A stretch of DNA of 64,000 nucleotides, from NCBI GenBank assembly GCA_046328115.1, contig JAXLXE010000003.1, positions 620,001-684,000 on the forward strand, read 5' to 3'. Shown here in pieces: positions 7,532-15,606 of the stretch; position 1 is the stretch's first letter; the number at the start of each line of letters is the position of its first letter. Below the pieces are notes generated by a model. That model did no database searches and was not told where the DNA came from. It saw nothing but the letters and a program-made list of their open reading frames with translations. Both the position numbers and the translations under genes were made by a program. The DNA is from JAXLXE01 sp046328115. GTDB lineage: Bacteria; Chloroflexota; UBA6077; JACCZL01.

Positions 7532-9330
7532 TGTTGCGCCCCTGCCCCCGGCAACGGCTTGATCGGCTCGATCGCGGGCACAGACGGTACTGGCAGTGGC
7601 GCCGGCGCGGATGCGGGATCGGTGCGCTGGGCGGGCGGCGCCGTCAGTTTCGGGAGCCGCTCGGCCATGTGATCGCGCCGTCTTGCCAGGATCCGGTACG
7701 AGAAGCCGCTCGATGAGCTCCCGCCCGCCTCGCGCACGGTGAACGCGGCAGGTCCTACGTTCGTCACGGTTAGTGCGCCGCTGCCGCCCTGCGCGGTCAC
7801 GAACACCAGATACTCCTCGGCTGAGATCATCGATGCGAAGTCAGCGTCGAGCGGTACCGTGGCCGCACCCCCCACCAGGTTTGCGCGGCCCGCGTCCTCG
7901 ATCCACCCGTCTGCCGTTGCCAGGAAGTACACCTGTCGCTGCACGCCGTCTTTGCCAGTCAGTGCCTGCCGCAATTCCTGCACCTGCTGTCCCAGTTCCG
8001 TCGCCAACGCTGGCGTCGCTGCCCACAGGCCCAGCATCGTCCCCACCGCCACGAGCAAACCCAACCCGAATCCTACCATCGCCAACAGCACGTCCGAGCT
8101 GGTCGTCTGCGACGCGACGTGACGTACCGGCGCCATGCTTGCCTGGTCGGCGCCGCCATGATGCGGTGGCTCGGCAGACGGCACCTCGGCAAATTCTGGT
8201 AGCGGTGGTAAGCTCGGTGGTGCACCCGCCAGCTCCACACGCTTGAACCGCTCGCCGGACACGTCGGCCCGTCTCCCCACCACGCGGTAGGCAAACTCGT
8301 AGCTGCCGGTACCCCCGGCGGCTTCGCACACCTCGAATCCCCCGTCATCCCTCGCCACCACGGCCAGGCCGGGCGTCTGGCCGTAGGCGGTGAGAAACAC
8401 GTCGTAGCCGGATCCGATCACGCTGGCGAAGTCGGGATCGAGCCGCACGTACGCTCGGCCGTTCACGAGAGTCGACCGCCCCACGTCTTCCAGCAACGGC
8501 ACCGGTGCCTCGGTGCAGTACACCAGCCCCTGGGTCCCGTCTGGCATCGGCAGCACCGCGGATTTGGTCCCTGTCGCCGCAAAGTTACCCTGCACCTGCA
8601 CGTTACCGTTGAACCAGCCAGCCAAGGCGCCGGACCCGCCAGACTGTGCAAACACGCCACCGGACGTCGCGCCTGACCCAATGCCCACGAGTCCATACGC
8701 GCCGGCCGCGGTGGTTTGGCCCCAGATGGCGTGGGTGCCGGTCGAGTCACCCCGTACCCCGACGTACCCGGACGCGCCGGCCACGCCATAGCCGCTGGTG
8801 GACGTGCCCACTACACCAGCGGCGGCGCCACCCTGACCGATTACGCCCGCCACGCTTGCGCCGCCGCCCGTGTACCCTGAGATGCCGTAACTCGCGTTCG
8901 ACTGGCCGTAGGCACCTATGCCGGCGCCGTTGATACCGACCACCGCGCGATGCGCCGCGTTTGGGCTAGCGCACCACGCCCAGATGGTGTGGTTCGCGGC
9001 GGCGTACGAATCGACGCCGGTTGACGCACCCAGTGCAAACGGCTGCAGCACCGAGCCGGCGCCAGCGTCGCTGGACACGTACAGCACACGGGGAGACAGC
9101 CCACCTGGCGTGCCCGTGCGCGCGATCCCGGTCTCCCACCCCGCGCCGTTGTTGACCCCCACGACCAGCGGCTGGCCGTCCGTGGCTTCGGCGACCCTCG
9201 GCCGCACACCCGCCGCCAGTGCCGCGGCCGCGACGCCGACCAAGCCCAGCACCCCACGGCGGCGCGTCCGCGCACTTCTGGCGACTACTCCGTTACCACC
9301 CTGGCCACCTAATCGTGCACCCCACGTCAA
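7528..9330 (-). CDS. Exported surface protein: Gly-rich repeats plus a duplicated C-terminal domain around a membrane helix
   Basis: A 600-residue protein starting at TTG. Residues ~21-45 (RTRRRGVLGLVGVAAAALAA) look like a Tat-type signal. About 125-250 is a Gly/Ala/Val-rich repetitive region (AYGQSNASYGISGYTGGG, GVIGQGGAAAGVVG) like fibre or beta-helix proteins. Two copies of one ~87-residue domain follow: 268-355 and 466-552, sharing GR(S/A)xLV, LD(P/A)DFAS, YxVF(L/V)TA and F(A/S)YR(V/I). Such domains occur near the ends of large bacterial surface proteins. A membrane helix at ~413-437 separates the two copies, and a Pro-rich tail ends the protein. First gene of the cluster; a G9 tract lies inside its candidate promoter. 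Ligand and role unknown. Confidence 0.72.
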   Translation of the reverse strand: MTWGARLGGQGGNGVVARSARTRRRGVLGLVGVAAAALAAGVRPRVAEATDGQPLVVGVNNGAGWETGIARTGTPGGLSPRVLYVSSDAGAGSVLQPFALGASTGVDSYAAANHTIWAWCASPNAAHRAVVGINGAGIGAYGQSNASYGISGYTGGGASVAGVIGQGGAAAGVVGTSTSGYGVAGASGYVGVRGDSTGTHAIWGQTTAAGAYGLVGIGSGATSGGVFAQSGGSGALAGWFNGNVQVQGNFAATGTKSAVLPMPDGTQGLVYCTEAPVPLLEDVGRSTLVNGRAYVRLDPDFASVIGSGYDVFLTAYGQTPGLAVVARDDGGFEVCEAAGGTGSYEFAYRVVGRRADVSGERFKRVELAGAPPSLPPLPEFAEVPSAEPPHHGGADQASMAPVRHVASQTTSSDVLLAMVGFGLGLLVAVGTMLGLWAATPALATELGQQVQELRQALTGKDGVQRQVYFLATADGWIEDAGRANLVGGAATVPLDADFASMISAEEYLVFVTAQGGSGALTVTNVGPAAFTVREAGGSSSSGFSYRILARRRDHMAERLPKLTAPPAQRTDPASAPAPLPVPSVPAIEPIKPLPGAGAQQ

Positions 9331-9351
9331 GAGCTCTTACGTCACGGCGGC

Positions 9352-9378
9352 AGAATACCGCCCCCCCCCGCACGTCAA
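9352..9378 (-). promoter_or_regulatory. Candidate sigma70-type promoter with a poly-G tract as spacer
   Basis: On the minus strand, TTGACG (9378-9373) and TATTCT (9357-9352) match -35 and -10 boxes 5/6 and 4/6. The 15-nt spacer is TGC, nine Gs (9369-9361), CGG. The TTG start of the surface-protein gene at 9330 lies about 22 nt beyond the -10 box, with AAGAG as a weak ribosome-binding site. A spacer of 15 is short of the 17-nt optimum, so gain of two Gs would strengthen it. This is the layout of slipped-strand phase-variable promoters. Confidence 0.5.
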
Positions 9379-9484
9379 GCGGCATCAAGTTCGGATGTAC
9401 CTGACGTGAACGTGCTGGTGGCCAGCGAGATAGGAGCGCCGCGCTGCGACGCAGTCCAATATAGTCAAGCCGGCATCCGCGCCC

Positions 9485-9871
9485 TCAGTCCAGCACCGCG
9501 ATCGCCTCGATCTCGATGAGGATGTCGGGGGAGGCCAGGCTGGTGATCACCACCAGGGTGCTGGCGGGGTAGGGCGGCTGGAAGAACTTGTCGCGGGCGC
9601 GGCCGGCCGGGGGACGGTGGTCCAGGCTGGTCATGAACTGGGTGATCTTCTCCACGTTCGCCAGCGTGCCACCGAAGTGCTTCACGATGGTCTCGATGTT
9701 GCGGTAGCACTGCTCCGCCTGCTTCTCCGCGTCACCCGGTCCTACCAGGTTGCCCTGGGGATCCAGCGGGATCTGGCCGGAGATGTAGAGCGTGTTGCCC
9801 ACTCTGGAGACGTGGTTGTAGTTGGCCTGGGGCGTGTGGACGCCGGGCGGGTTCAAGCGCTGTCCGGGCAC
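9485..9871 (-). CDS. RidA/YjgF/YER057c/UK114 family protein
   Basis: A 128-residue RidA-family protein; members are trimeric and the best known hydrolyse reactive enamine/imine intermediates from amino acid metabolism. The family signature appears as VGNTLYISGQIPLDPQGNLV, then the helix QAEQCYRNIETIVKHFGG and the end IEIEAIAVLD. The arginine that holds the substrate carboxylate in true RidA would precede the final strand; here that region reads YPASTLVVITSLASPDI and shows no Arg, so deaminase activity is doubtful. The GTG at 9871 is chosen because a strong AGAGGAGGTGA lies 4 nt upstream and the length fits the family. It is divergent from the SRPBCC gene. Confidence 0.85.
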   Translation of the reverse strand: MPGQRLNPPGVHTPQANYNHVSRVGNTLYISGQIPLDPQGNLVGPGDAEKQAEQCYRNIETIVKHFGGTLANVEKITQFMTSLDHRPPAGRARDKFFQPPYPASTLVVITSLASPDILIEIEAIAVLD

Positions 9872-9986
9872 GGTCTCACCTCCTCTAAGTGCACCGCCAG
9901 CATACCCGCTCCACGCACGATATCTCGACCGAGCACGCTGGCACCGTGTTACGGTTGACTCGAGACGAACGCTGGAGGAACGCCGG

Positions 9987-10457
9987 ATGAGGGGCCAGGT
10001 CACCGTGCATATGGAGGCGCCGCCGGAGCGCGTCTGGGATCTTATCTCTGACGTCACGCGGATGGGCGAGTGGAGCCCGGAGACGGTGCGCGGCGAGTGG
10101 ACACAGGGCGCGACGGGGCCGGCCGTGGGGGCGCGATTCGTGGGCCACAACAAGAAGGGCCCGGCCCGCTGGGCGACCACCTGCGAGGTGGTGGCGGCCG
10201 ATCCTGGGCGCGAGTTCACCTTCCGGGTGATCGGCTCCAACACGGTGTGGGGCTACCGCATGGCGCCGAGCGACGGCGGATCCGATGTGACGGAGTTCTG
10301 GGAGGCGATTGGCCCTGACGGCGTGGGTGGCGCGATCTACCGCGGGCTGGTGGTGCGCTTCATCTACCCGGTGCTCGGCCGGGAGGGCCAGATCCGGCGC
10401 GGAGCGGCGCAGACGCTGGCGCGGTTGAAGGCCGCGGCGGAGCGACAGCCGGTCTGA
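9987..10457 (+). CDS. SRPBCC (START-like) family protein
   Basis: A 156-residue helix-grip protein. The hallmark N-terminus VHMEAPPERVWDLISDVTRM and the ending helix AAQTLARLKAAAE match the polyketide cyclase/dehydrase-like SRPBCC group, which binds hydrophobic ligands in a deep pocket or handles coenzyme Q-like lipids. Between them are strands such as ARFVGHNKKGPARWATTCEV. The ATG at 9987 is preceded by GGAGGAA at a good distance; the longer upstream frame overlaps the divergent RidA-family gene and lacks a signal. No catalytic residues can be assigned, and the ligand is unknown. Confidence 0.8.
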   Translation: MRGQVTVHMEAPPERVWDLISDVTRMGEWSPETVRGEWTQGATGPAVGARFVGHNKKGPARWATTCEVVAADPGREFTFRVIGSNTVWGYRMAPSDGGSDVTEFWEAIGPDGVGGAIYRGLVVRFIYPVLGREGQIRRGAAQTLARLKAAAERQPV

Positions 10458-10478
10458 CGAGGCTCCCGGTCCAGGCGC

Positions 10479-11693
10479 CTAGTCCAGTAGGTGGGCACGC
10501 TCCGAGACGGGCACCACTTCGCGCGACTTAATGCACGTGAAGATCTTCTGGCGAAACCGCATGTCGCCGATGAGGCAGGCGCCAACCAGCCTGCCCTCCA
10601 TGAAGAACAGCCGCTGGTAGCTCTTGCTGCCGGCATCGAGATGCTCGAACGATTCCAGGTCAGGCGCCGCCTCCGGCGTGAGGCCGATGACGCGGATGTA
10701 CGAATCGAACAGCGTGCTGGAGTACATGGGGATATCTTCGTACGGGATGCGACGGCCCAGCATGTTGAGGGCGGCGGCCTTCCCGTGGCCCAGGGCGTTG
10801 CCCCAGGTGCCCATCATGTTGTGGCGCCCAATGGTCACGTCCATAAACTCGGCCACGTCGCCGGCCGCGAACACGCCGGGCGCGTTGCTCTCCAGATACT
10901 CGTCCACCACGATGCCCTCGCGCACGTCGATGGCGGCGTCCTTCGCAAGCTCCACGTTCATGGTCATACCCAGGCCCACGCCGATCATGTCCACGCCGAT
11001 GGTCTGGTCCGCGCTGGTCACCAGGCCCTTCACCCGACCGTCCGCCGGGATGACCTGCTTGATGGTCTCGCCGTAGATCATCCTGACGCCGTGCGAGCGC
11101 GCGATGTCATCCACCAGGGCGCCGCCGTCTGGATCCAGCACCCGCCGCAGGAAGTAGGGCCCGCGGATGAGCCAGAAGGTCTCCAGGCCGCGGTGGCGGA
11201 AGCCCTCCGTGAGCTCGTAGGCGATGTAGCTCCCGCCCGTCACCGCCGCGCGGGTGGAGCGCCCCATGGCCTCGACAATCGCTTCCGCGTCATCCAGCCA
11301 CTGGAAGTTGAACACGTTCTGGGTGCCGCTAGCGCCGGGCACGCTGAGCGGATTGGGGCGGCCGCCGGTGGCCAGGAGCATCGCATCGTACGGCAGCGTC
11401 TCGCCGCTCTCCAGCGTGACGGCGTGGCCGTGGGTGTCGATGGCGGTAGCGCGGGTCTCCGTGCGCAGGTCGATACCGCGCTCGGCGTGCTGCTCGATGG
11501 TGCGCATCAGCACCTTCTCCCGCGGGGTACGGCCCTTGATGAACGGCGGCAAAGCCACGCGGTTGTAGAGCGGCCAGCGCTCGCTGGTGATGAGCGTCAC
11601 CTGGCAGGACGGGTCCTCTTTGCGGAGGGTCTCGGCGCAGGTCGTGCCGGCTACCCCGTTGCCCACGATGACGAAACGCTTCTGATCTGACAC
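10479..11693 (-). CDS. FAD-dependent NAD(P)H oxidoreductase (nitrite/rubredoxin reductase-like)
   Basis: A two-dinucleotide-fold flavoprotein of 404 residues. The FAD site is FVIVGNGVAGTTCAETL near the N-terminus, followed by LYNRVALPPFIKG as in NirB/rubredoxin reductase-type proteins and the conserved LLATGGRPN. The NAD(P)H site is degenerate (AAVTGGSYIAYEL, one Gly of the usual GGGxxG missing), and the second FAD motif is GVFAAGDVAEF. It probably passes electrons from NAD(P)H to an unidentified ferredoxin, rubredoxin or oxidase. I use the GTG at 11693 because the FAD motif normally begins within ten residues of the start. It converges with the SRPBCC gene, 21 nt away. Confidence 0.83.
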   Translation of the reverse strand: MSDQKRFVIVGNGVAGTTCAETLRKEDPSCQVTLITSERWPLYNRVALPPFIKGRTPREKVLMRTIEQHAERGIDLRTETRATAIDTHGHAVTLESGETLPYDAMLLATGGRPNPLSVPGASGTQNVFNFQWLDDAEAIVEAMGRSTRAAVTGGSYIAYELTEGFRHRGLETFWLIRGPYFLRRVLDPDGGALVDDIARSHGVRMIYGETIKQVIPADGRVKGLVTSADQTIGVDMIGVGLGMTMNVELAKDAAIDVREGIVVDEYLESNAPGVFAAGDVAEFMDVTIGRHNMMGTWGNALGHGKAAALNMLGRRIPYEDIPMYSSTLFDSYIRVIGLTPEAAPDLESFEHLDAGSKSYQRLFFMEGRLVGACLIGDMRFRQKIFTCIKSREVVPVSERAHLLD

Positions 11694-11807
11694 CCGCCGA
11701 CTCCGTGCTGCCGAGTGCGCCCGCCGCGGCCGCCAGCCCCAGCGCATACCGCCGTCGGTCGGTGGGCCCGGGCCAGATTATAGTTCGCCCCAGGATTGGA
11801 CCCCAGC

Positions 11808-13217
11808 ATGATGACTCCGAACGTCGCCGCGCCCGCGCTCCGGATCCCCACGCCGGATGCGCTGGTGGAGCACCCCGAGTACCGCCGGCAACTGGACTGG
11901 CTGTACTCGCTCTCGCCGGAGGTGCGGCCGGCCGTGGAGATCGTGGCGGACAAGCCGCGCAAGGTGCCGCGGACTCAAGCGCTGCTCCGCGCGCTGGGCG
12001 ATCCGCAGGCGGCCTTCACGTCGCTGTTGGTGGCCGGGACCAAGGGGAAAGGCTCCACTGCCGCGATGATCGAGTCGATGCTGCGTGCGGCCGGCCACCG
12101 CACGGGCCTGTACACCCAGCCCCACCTCCACTCCTGGTGCGAGCGGACTCGGGTGGGCGGCGCGCCGATCGACCACACCACGGCCGCCGACGTGATCGCG
12201 GAGGCGCGGGGGGCAACCGAGCGACTGATGCGCGATCGGCCGGAGCTTGGCCAGCCCACCACGTTCGAGGTAGGCACCGCCTGCACCATGCTGGCGTTCG
12301 CGCGGCTGGGAGTGACTAGCGCCGTGGTTGAGGTGGGCGTGGGCGGTGCGCACGACGCCACGAACGCGCTGGAGCCGGTGCTGGTGGCACTGGCGCCGGT
12401 CAGCTACGACCACATGGCCACCCTGGGCTCCACCCTAGAGGCCATCGCCACCGAGAAGGCCGGCTTGTTCAGGCCGGGCGGTAGAGCCGTGGTGGGCCTG
12501 CAGGCGGAGGAGGCCTGGCTGGCCATCCAGCGGATCGCGGCCGAGCGGGGCACCCGCGTGGAGGCGCTGGGCCGCGAGTGGACCTGGGAGCCGGCGGACG
12601 CGCGGCCGGCCAGCGGTAGGTTCCACCTGCGGGGCCCCGGGCTGGAGCTGCGCGACCTGGAGATCCCGCTGCTTGGTAGGCACCAGCGGGATAACGCGGC
12701 GCTGGCCGTGGCGGCGCTGCACGGTCTGGAACGGCCGGCCTTCGCGGTGGATGCTGCCGCGATCAGGAAGGGACTGGCCGCCGTGGACTGGCCGGGCCGT
12801 GCCCAGGTGGTGGGAACGCGGCCATGGATCGTGGTGGACGGCGCGCACAACGCCGACTCCGCCCAGCGGCTGGTGGACACCGTCCGCGAGTGCTTCGCGG
12901 CTCCCCGTCGCCACCTGGTGATTGGTGCCTCCGCCGGCAAGGACGTGGCCGGCATGCTGGACGCGTTGCTACCGCTGGCGGACAGCGTAACTGTGACCCA
13001 GTCACACCACGGCCGGGCGCTTGCCGCGACCGTGCTGGCGAGCCTGGTGGAGACGCGCGGTGCGCGGCCGCGGTGCGAGCCGCGAATCGGCGAAGCGATC
13101 GATGGCGCCGTCGCGGACGCCAGGCGAGATGACCTGGTGGTCGTGACGGGGTCACTGTTTCTGGTGGCCGAGGCGATCGAGCACTTTGCCCTACCGAATG
13201 GGCGCGACGATGGCTGA
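11808..13217 (+). CDS. folC: Folylpolyglutamate synthase / dihydrofolate synthase
   Basis: A Mur-ligase-family enzyme of 469 residues that adds glutamate to (dihydro)folate with ATP, in the cytoplasm. The P-loop is GTKGKGST (~77-84), followed by the folate-binding segment TGLYTQPHLHSWCERTRV. The central ATPase/Mg region includes FEVGTACTMLAF and EVGVGGAHDATN (normally GLGGRxDATN; here Gly-Ala-His replaces Gly-Arg), then YDHMATLG and IATEKAGLFRPG. The C-terminal ligase domain has WIVVDGAHNADS. ATG at 11808 or 11811; no clear Shine-Dalgarno. The larC gene starts 8 nt before this stop, so the two are coupled. Confidence 0.9.
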   Translation: MMTPNVAAPALRIPTPDALVEHPEYRRQLDWLYSLSPEVRPAVEIVADKPRKVPRTQALLRALGDPQAAFTSLLVAGTKGKGSTAAMIESMLRAAGHRTGLYTQPHLHSWCERTRVGGAPIDHTTAADVIAEARGATERLMRDRPELGQPTTFEVGTACTMLAFARLGVTSAVVEVGVGGAHDATNALEPVLVALAPVSYDHMATLGSTLEAIATEKAGLFRPGGRAVVGLQAEEAWLAIQRIAAERGTRVEALGREWTWEPADARPASGRFHLRGPGLELRDLEIPLLGRHQRDNAALAVAALHGLERPAFAVDAAAIRKGLAAVDWPGRAQVVGTRPWIVVDGAHNADSAQRLVDTVRECFAAPRRHLVIGASAGKDVAGMLDALLPLADSVTVTQSHHGRALAATVLASLVETRGARPRCEPRIGEAIDGAVADARRDDLVVVTGSLFLVAEAIEHFALPNGRDDG

Positions 13218-14397
13218 CGGCGCGCCGGTTCTCTACGTGGACGCCTTCAGCGGCGTGAGCGGCGACATGCTGCTGGGCGCGCTGGTGGATGCGGGCGCCG
13301 ACGCCGACGAGCTACGGGCGCGGCTGGCCAGCCTGCCGGTGGCCGGCTACACCATCGAGACGGAGCGATTCACCTCGCACGGCCTGACCGGGACCCGCCT
13401 GCGGGTGCGCCTGGACGACAGGGCGGACGCCACCGAGCGACATCTGAGCGACATCGAGACGCTGATCGCCGCGGCGGATCTGCCCGCCGCCGTTCGCGAG
13501 CGGGCGCTGGCGGTATTCCGTCGGCTGGGGCGCATCGAGGCCGGCATCCACGGGACCACCATCGAGGCGGTCCATTTCCACGAGGTGGGCGGGGTGGACT
13601 CCATCGTGGACATCGTGGGCGTGATGCTGGCGCTGGATCTGCTGGGCGTGCGCATGATCTACGCCTCCAGCCTGCCCATGTCAGGCGGGGCCATCCGCTC
13701 TCGCCACGGGCTGCTGCCGGCGCCCGCGCCGGCCACGCTGGCACTCCTGGCGGAAGTGAACGCCCCCACCCGGCCAGCCCCACGACCGGACGCGGGTGAG
13801 CTGGTGACGCCCACCGGCGCCGCCATCCTTGCCGAGCTCGCCACGTTCACCCAGCCGCCACTCGAGGTGGCGCGGGTGGGTTATGGCTTCGGCACGAAGC
13901 AGTTCGACTGGCCAAACCTGACTCGGGTCTGGCTGGGGCAGGCGACGAACGACGGGCTCCTGGCGGACGAGGTGGCCGTGATCGAGACGAACCTGGACGA
14001 CGCCACGGGCGAGTCGCTGGGCTACGCCATGGAGCGCCTGTTCGCGGCGGGCGCGCTGGACGTGTACTTCAGCCCGCTCCAGATGAAGAAGAACCGTCCG
14101 GGCGTGCTTCTGGGCGTGATCGCGCCGCCAGCCCGGGCGCGCGAGCTGGCGGCGATCGTCCTGAACGAGACGTCGTCTCTGGGCGTGCGCATCCGCCGCT
14201 CTGAGCGCCTGATCGCACCGCGCCGAGTGGAGACGGTGGAGACGCCCTACGGACCGGTCCGGGTGAAGATCAAGACGATTGGAGGACGAGAGACGGCGGC
14301 GCCGGAGTACGAGGACTGCGCGCGGATCGCCGGGGAACGCGGCGTGCGGCTGGCCGAGGTGTACGCGGCGGCCCTGGCTACGTTCCACACTGGGTAG
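13210..14397 (+). CDS. larC: LarC-family nickel-insertion protein (nickel-pincer cofactor biosynthesis)
   Basis: A 395-residue protein matching LarC (formerly DUF111), which inserts Ni into the bis-thiocarboxylated pyridinium nucleotide to finish the nickel-pincer cofactor of lactate racemase-like enzymes. The N-terminal hallmark is YVDAFSGVSGDMLLGALVDA; later come FHEVGGVDSIVDI and the C-terminal metal domain with ETNLDDATGESLGYAMERLF. In Lactiplantibacillus plantarum LarC is made by a programmed frameshift from larC1/larC2; here it is one continuous frame. No larB, larE or larA homologue lies nearby. The ATG at 13210 overlaps folC by 8 nt. Confidence 0.87.
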   Translation: MADGAPVLYVDAFSGVSGDMLLGALVDAGADADELRARLASLPVAGYTIETERFTSHGLTGTRLRVRLDDRADATERHLSDIETLIAAADLPAAVRERALAVFRRLGRIEAGIHGTTIEAVHFHEVGGVDSIVDIVGVMLALDLLGVRMIYASSLPMSGGAIRSRHGLLPAPAPATLALLAEVNAPTRPAPRPDAGELVTPTGAAILAELATFTQPPLEVARVGYGFGTKQFDWPNLTRVWLGQATNDGLLADEVAVIETNLDDATGESLGYAMERLFAAGALDVYFSPLQMKKNRPGVLLGVIAPPARARELAAIVLNETSSLGVRIRRSERLIAPRRVETVETPYGPVRVKIKTIGGRETAAPEYEDCARIAGERGVRLAEVYAAALATFHTG

Positions 14398-14424
14398 CCG
14401 GCCGGGACGTTTGCCCGGCCGGCT
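14396..14424. terminator. Stem-loop between converging larC and Yip1-like genes
   Basis: AGCCGGCCGGG (14396-14406) pairs perfectly with CCCGGCCGGCT (14414-14424) around a 7-nt loop, ACGTTTG. It begins inside the larC stop codon and lies before the stop of the converging gene. There is no T-tract, so if it terminates, it does so as a strong hairpin usable in both directions. Confidence 0.55.
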
Positions 14425-14446
14425 CCGAATCAGCGGCTCATGGCCA

Positions 14447-15007
14447 CTATCGTCCGCCCGTCAGGGCCCCCAATGCGAGCGAGCCGACTCCGAAGAAGGC
14501 GGCGATCGTGCAGTAGATCATGAACAGCACGAACCATCCGACGATGGCGGTCATGATGGCCTTGCCGGTGTCGAAGTCCAGCGCCTGGCGGATCGCGATG
14601 ACGGCCGCCACCAGCGCCCAGATGCTCGCTCCGAACGCGATCACGCCGCCGAGGCAGGGGATGAAGCTCAGCACGCCGAGCACCCCCGGCGTCTGGGCGA
14701 ATCCGAGGCAACGCAGCATCTCACCCGGAGTGGCGGTGCCGGAGAACATCTTGGTGCCGATCCAGTAGGTGATGTAGGCCCAGATCACCCAGCCGATCAT
14801 GGTGGCGATCACGACACCGAACAACATCGCCACGGCCTGGAGCGCGTGGCCGCCCATGGCAGCGCTCAGCGCGGCGCCGACGCCGTTACACGCGGCGACG
14901 ATGGCGACTACAGTCGCGGCCTGGCTGGTGGCCTCGCGGTCCGCTTCAACTTCCTCGAACAGGGCCACATCGAGGCGCGCGGCGCGCATCATGCGATTGA
15001 GAAGCAT
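14447..15007 (-). CDS. Yip1-domain-like membrane protein
   Basis: A 186-residue membrane protein with about five hydrophobic segments, in the arrangement of bacterial Yip1 domain proteins: a short cytoplasmic start with ARLDVALFEEVEAD, then VVAIVAACNGVGAALSA, a helix with IGWVIWAYITYWIGTKMF, the Yip1-typical LRCLGFAQTPGVLGVLSFIP, and two final helices. The function of bacterial members is unclear; eukaryotic Yip1 proteins act in vesicle transport. ATG at 15007 is preceded by a GGGTGGG stretch; a TTG one codon upstream is an alternative. Transcribed leftward after the coiled-coil gene, about 85 nt apart, possibly the same operon. Confidence 0.75.
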   Translation of the reverse strand: MLLNRMMRAARLDVALFEEVEADREATSQAATVVAIVAACNGVGAALSAAMGGHALQAVAMLFGVVIATMIGWVIWAYITYWIGTKMFSGTATPGEMLRCLGFAQTPGVLGVLSFIPCLGGVIAFGASIWALVAAVIAIRQALDFDTGKAIMTAIVGWFVLFMIYCTIAAFFGVGSLALGALTGGR

Positions 15008-15091
15008 CAACCCACCCCAGGGCGCACGCTACAGCGGATGAGCCCCGCCGGCGCCCCAGCATAGCAGACGGAAACGCTCTTAGTCAGCGGG

Positions 15092-15547
15092 TCAGGCACC
15101 CCGCGGCGCGATGGTTCTGGCGGCCTGCTCGCTCTGGAGAGCGATCTGGTGGCGCAGCGCTTCGATCTGCTGGACCAGGTCCGGATCGGTGGCTCCCAAT
15201 GGGCCCTCGGCCTCGAGCTGGGCCTGCCGGACCAGCAGGTCGCGCAGCTCAGCCTTGGCCTGCTCGATCCGCTTGGTGAGCTGGAGCGACTCTAGCTCCC
15301 GGGCAGCCCGCGTCTTGATGGCCTCCAGGTCCCGGAGCGTGGACTCGGTGAGCTCCAGGCGCTGCTGGACCTCGCTCATCAGCCCCAGCGTGGCGTCCAG
15401 GCCGGCGTCACCGTACACGCCGAACTCAACGATCTTCCGACGCTGGTCGGCAAACTGGCGGCGGAGCGCGGTGTAGTGGGTCTCCTTGCCGGCGATGTCC
15501 GCCAGCAGAAGTCGAAGCTTGGCAATGGTGACGTCAATCTGCTGCAT
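15092..15547 (-). CDS. Small coiled-coil protein of unknown function
   Basis: A 151-residue soluble protein, almost entirely helical and heptad-rich: LSEL-like patterns such as QQRLELTESTLRDLEAIKTR and KRIEQAKAELRDLLVRQAQL indicate a long coiled coil. There are no cysteines, signal peptide or membrane segments. ATG at 15547 has GGGAGA upstream. It lies upstream of the Yip1-like gene on the same strand. I do not recognise a family; coiled-coil proteins of this size are often structural or act as adaptors. Confidence 0.65.
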   Translation of the reverse strand: MQQIDVTIAKLRLLLADIAGKETHYTALRRQFADQRRKIVEFGVYGDAGLDATLGLMSEVQQRLELTESTLRDLEAIKTRAARELESLQLTKRIEQAKAELRDLLVRQAQLEAEGPLGATDPDLVQQIEALRHQIALQSEQAARTIAPRGA

Positions 15548-15606
15548 GGGCGGTCTCCCGGGACGCGAGTGGTTACGTCATGGTAACGATGCCGGAGGTT
15601 GCGGGG

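Noticed and set aside
9361..9369. Homopolymer of nine Cs as an assembly artefact
   Set aside because: Kept as a finding, since it lies in a promoter position, but its length can be wrong by a base or two.
10491..11690. 399-codon open frame on the plus strand
   Set aside because: It is antisense to the FAD oxidoreductase, whose FAD motifs are clear. High-GC genes leave long open frames on the other strand.
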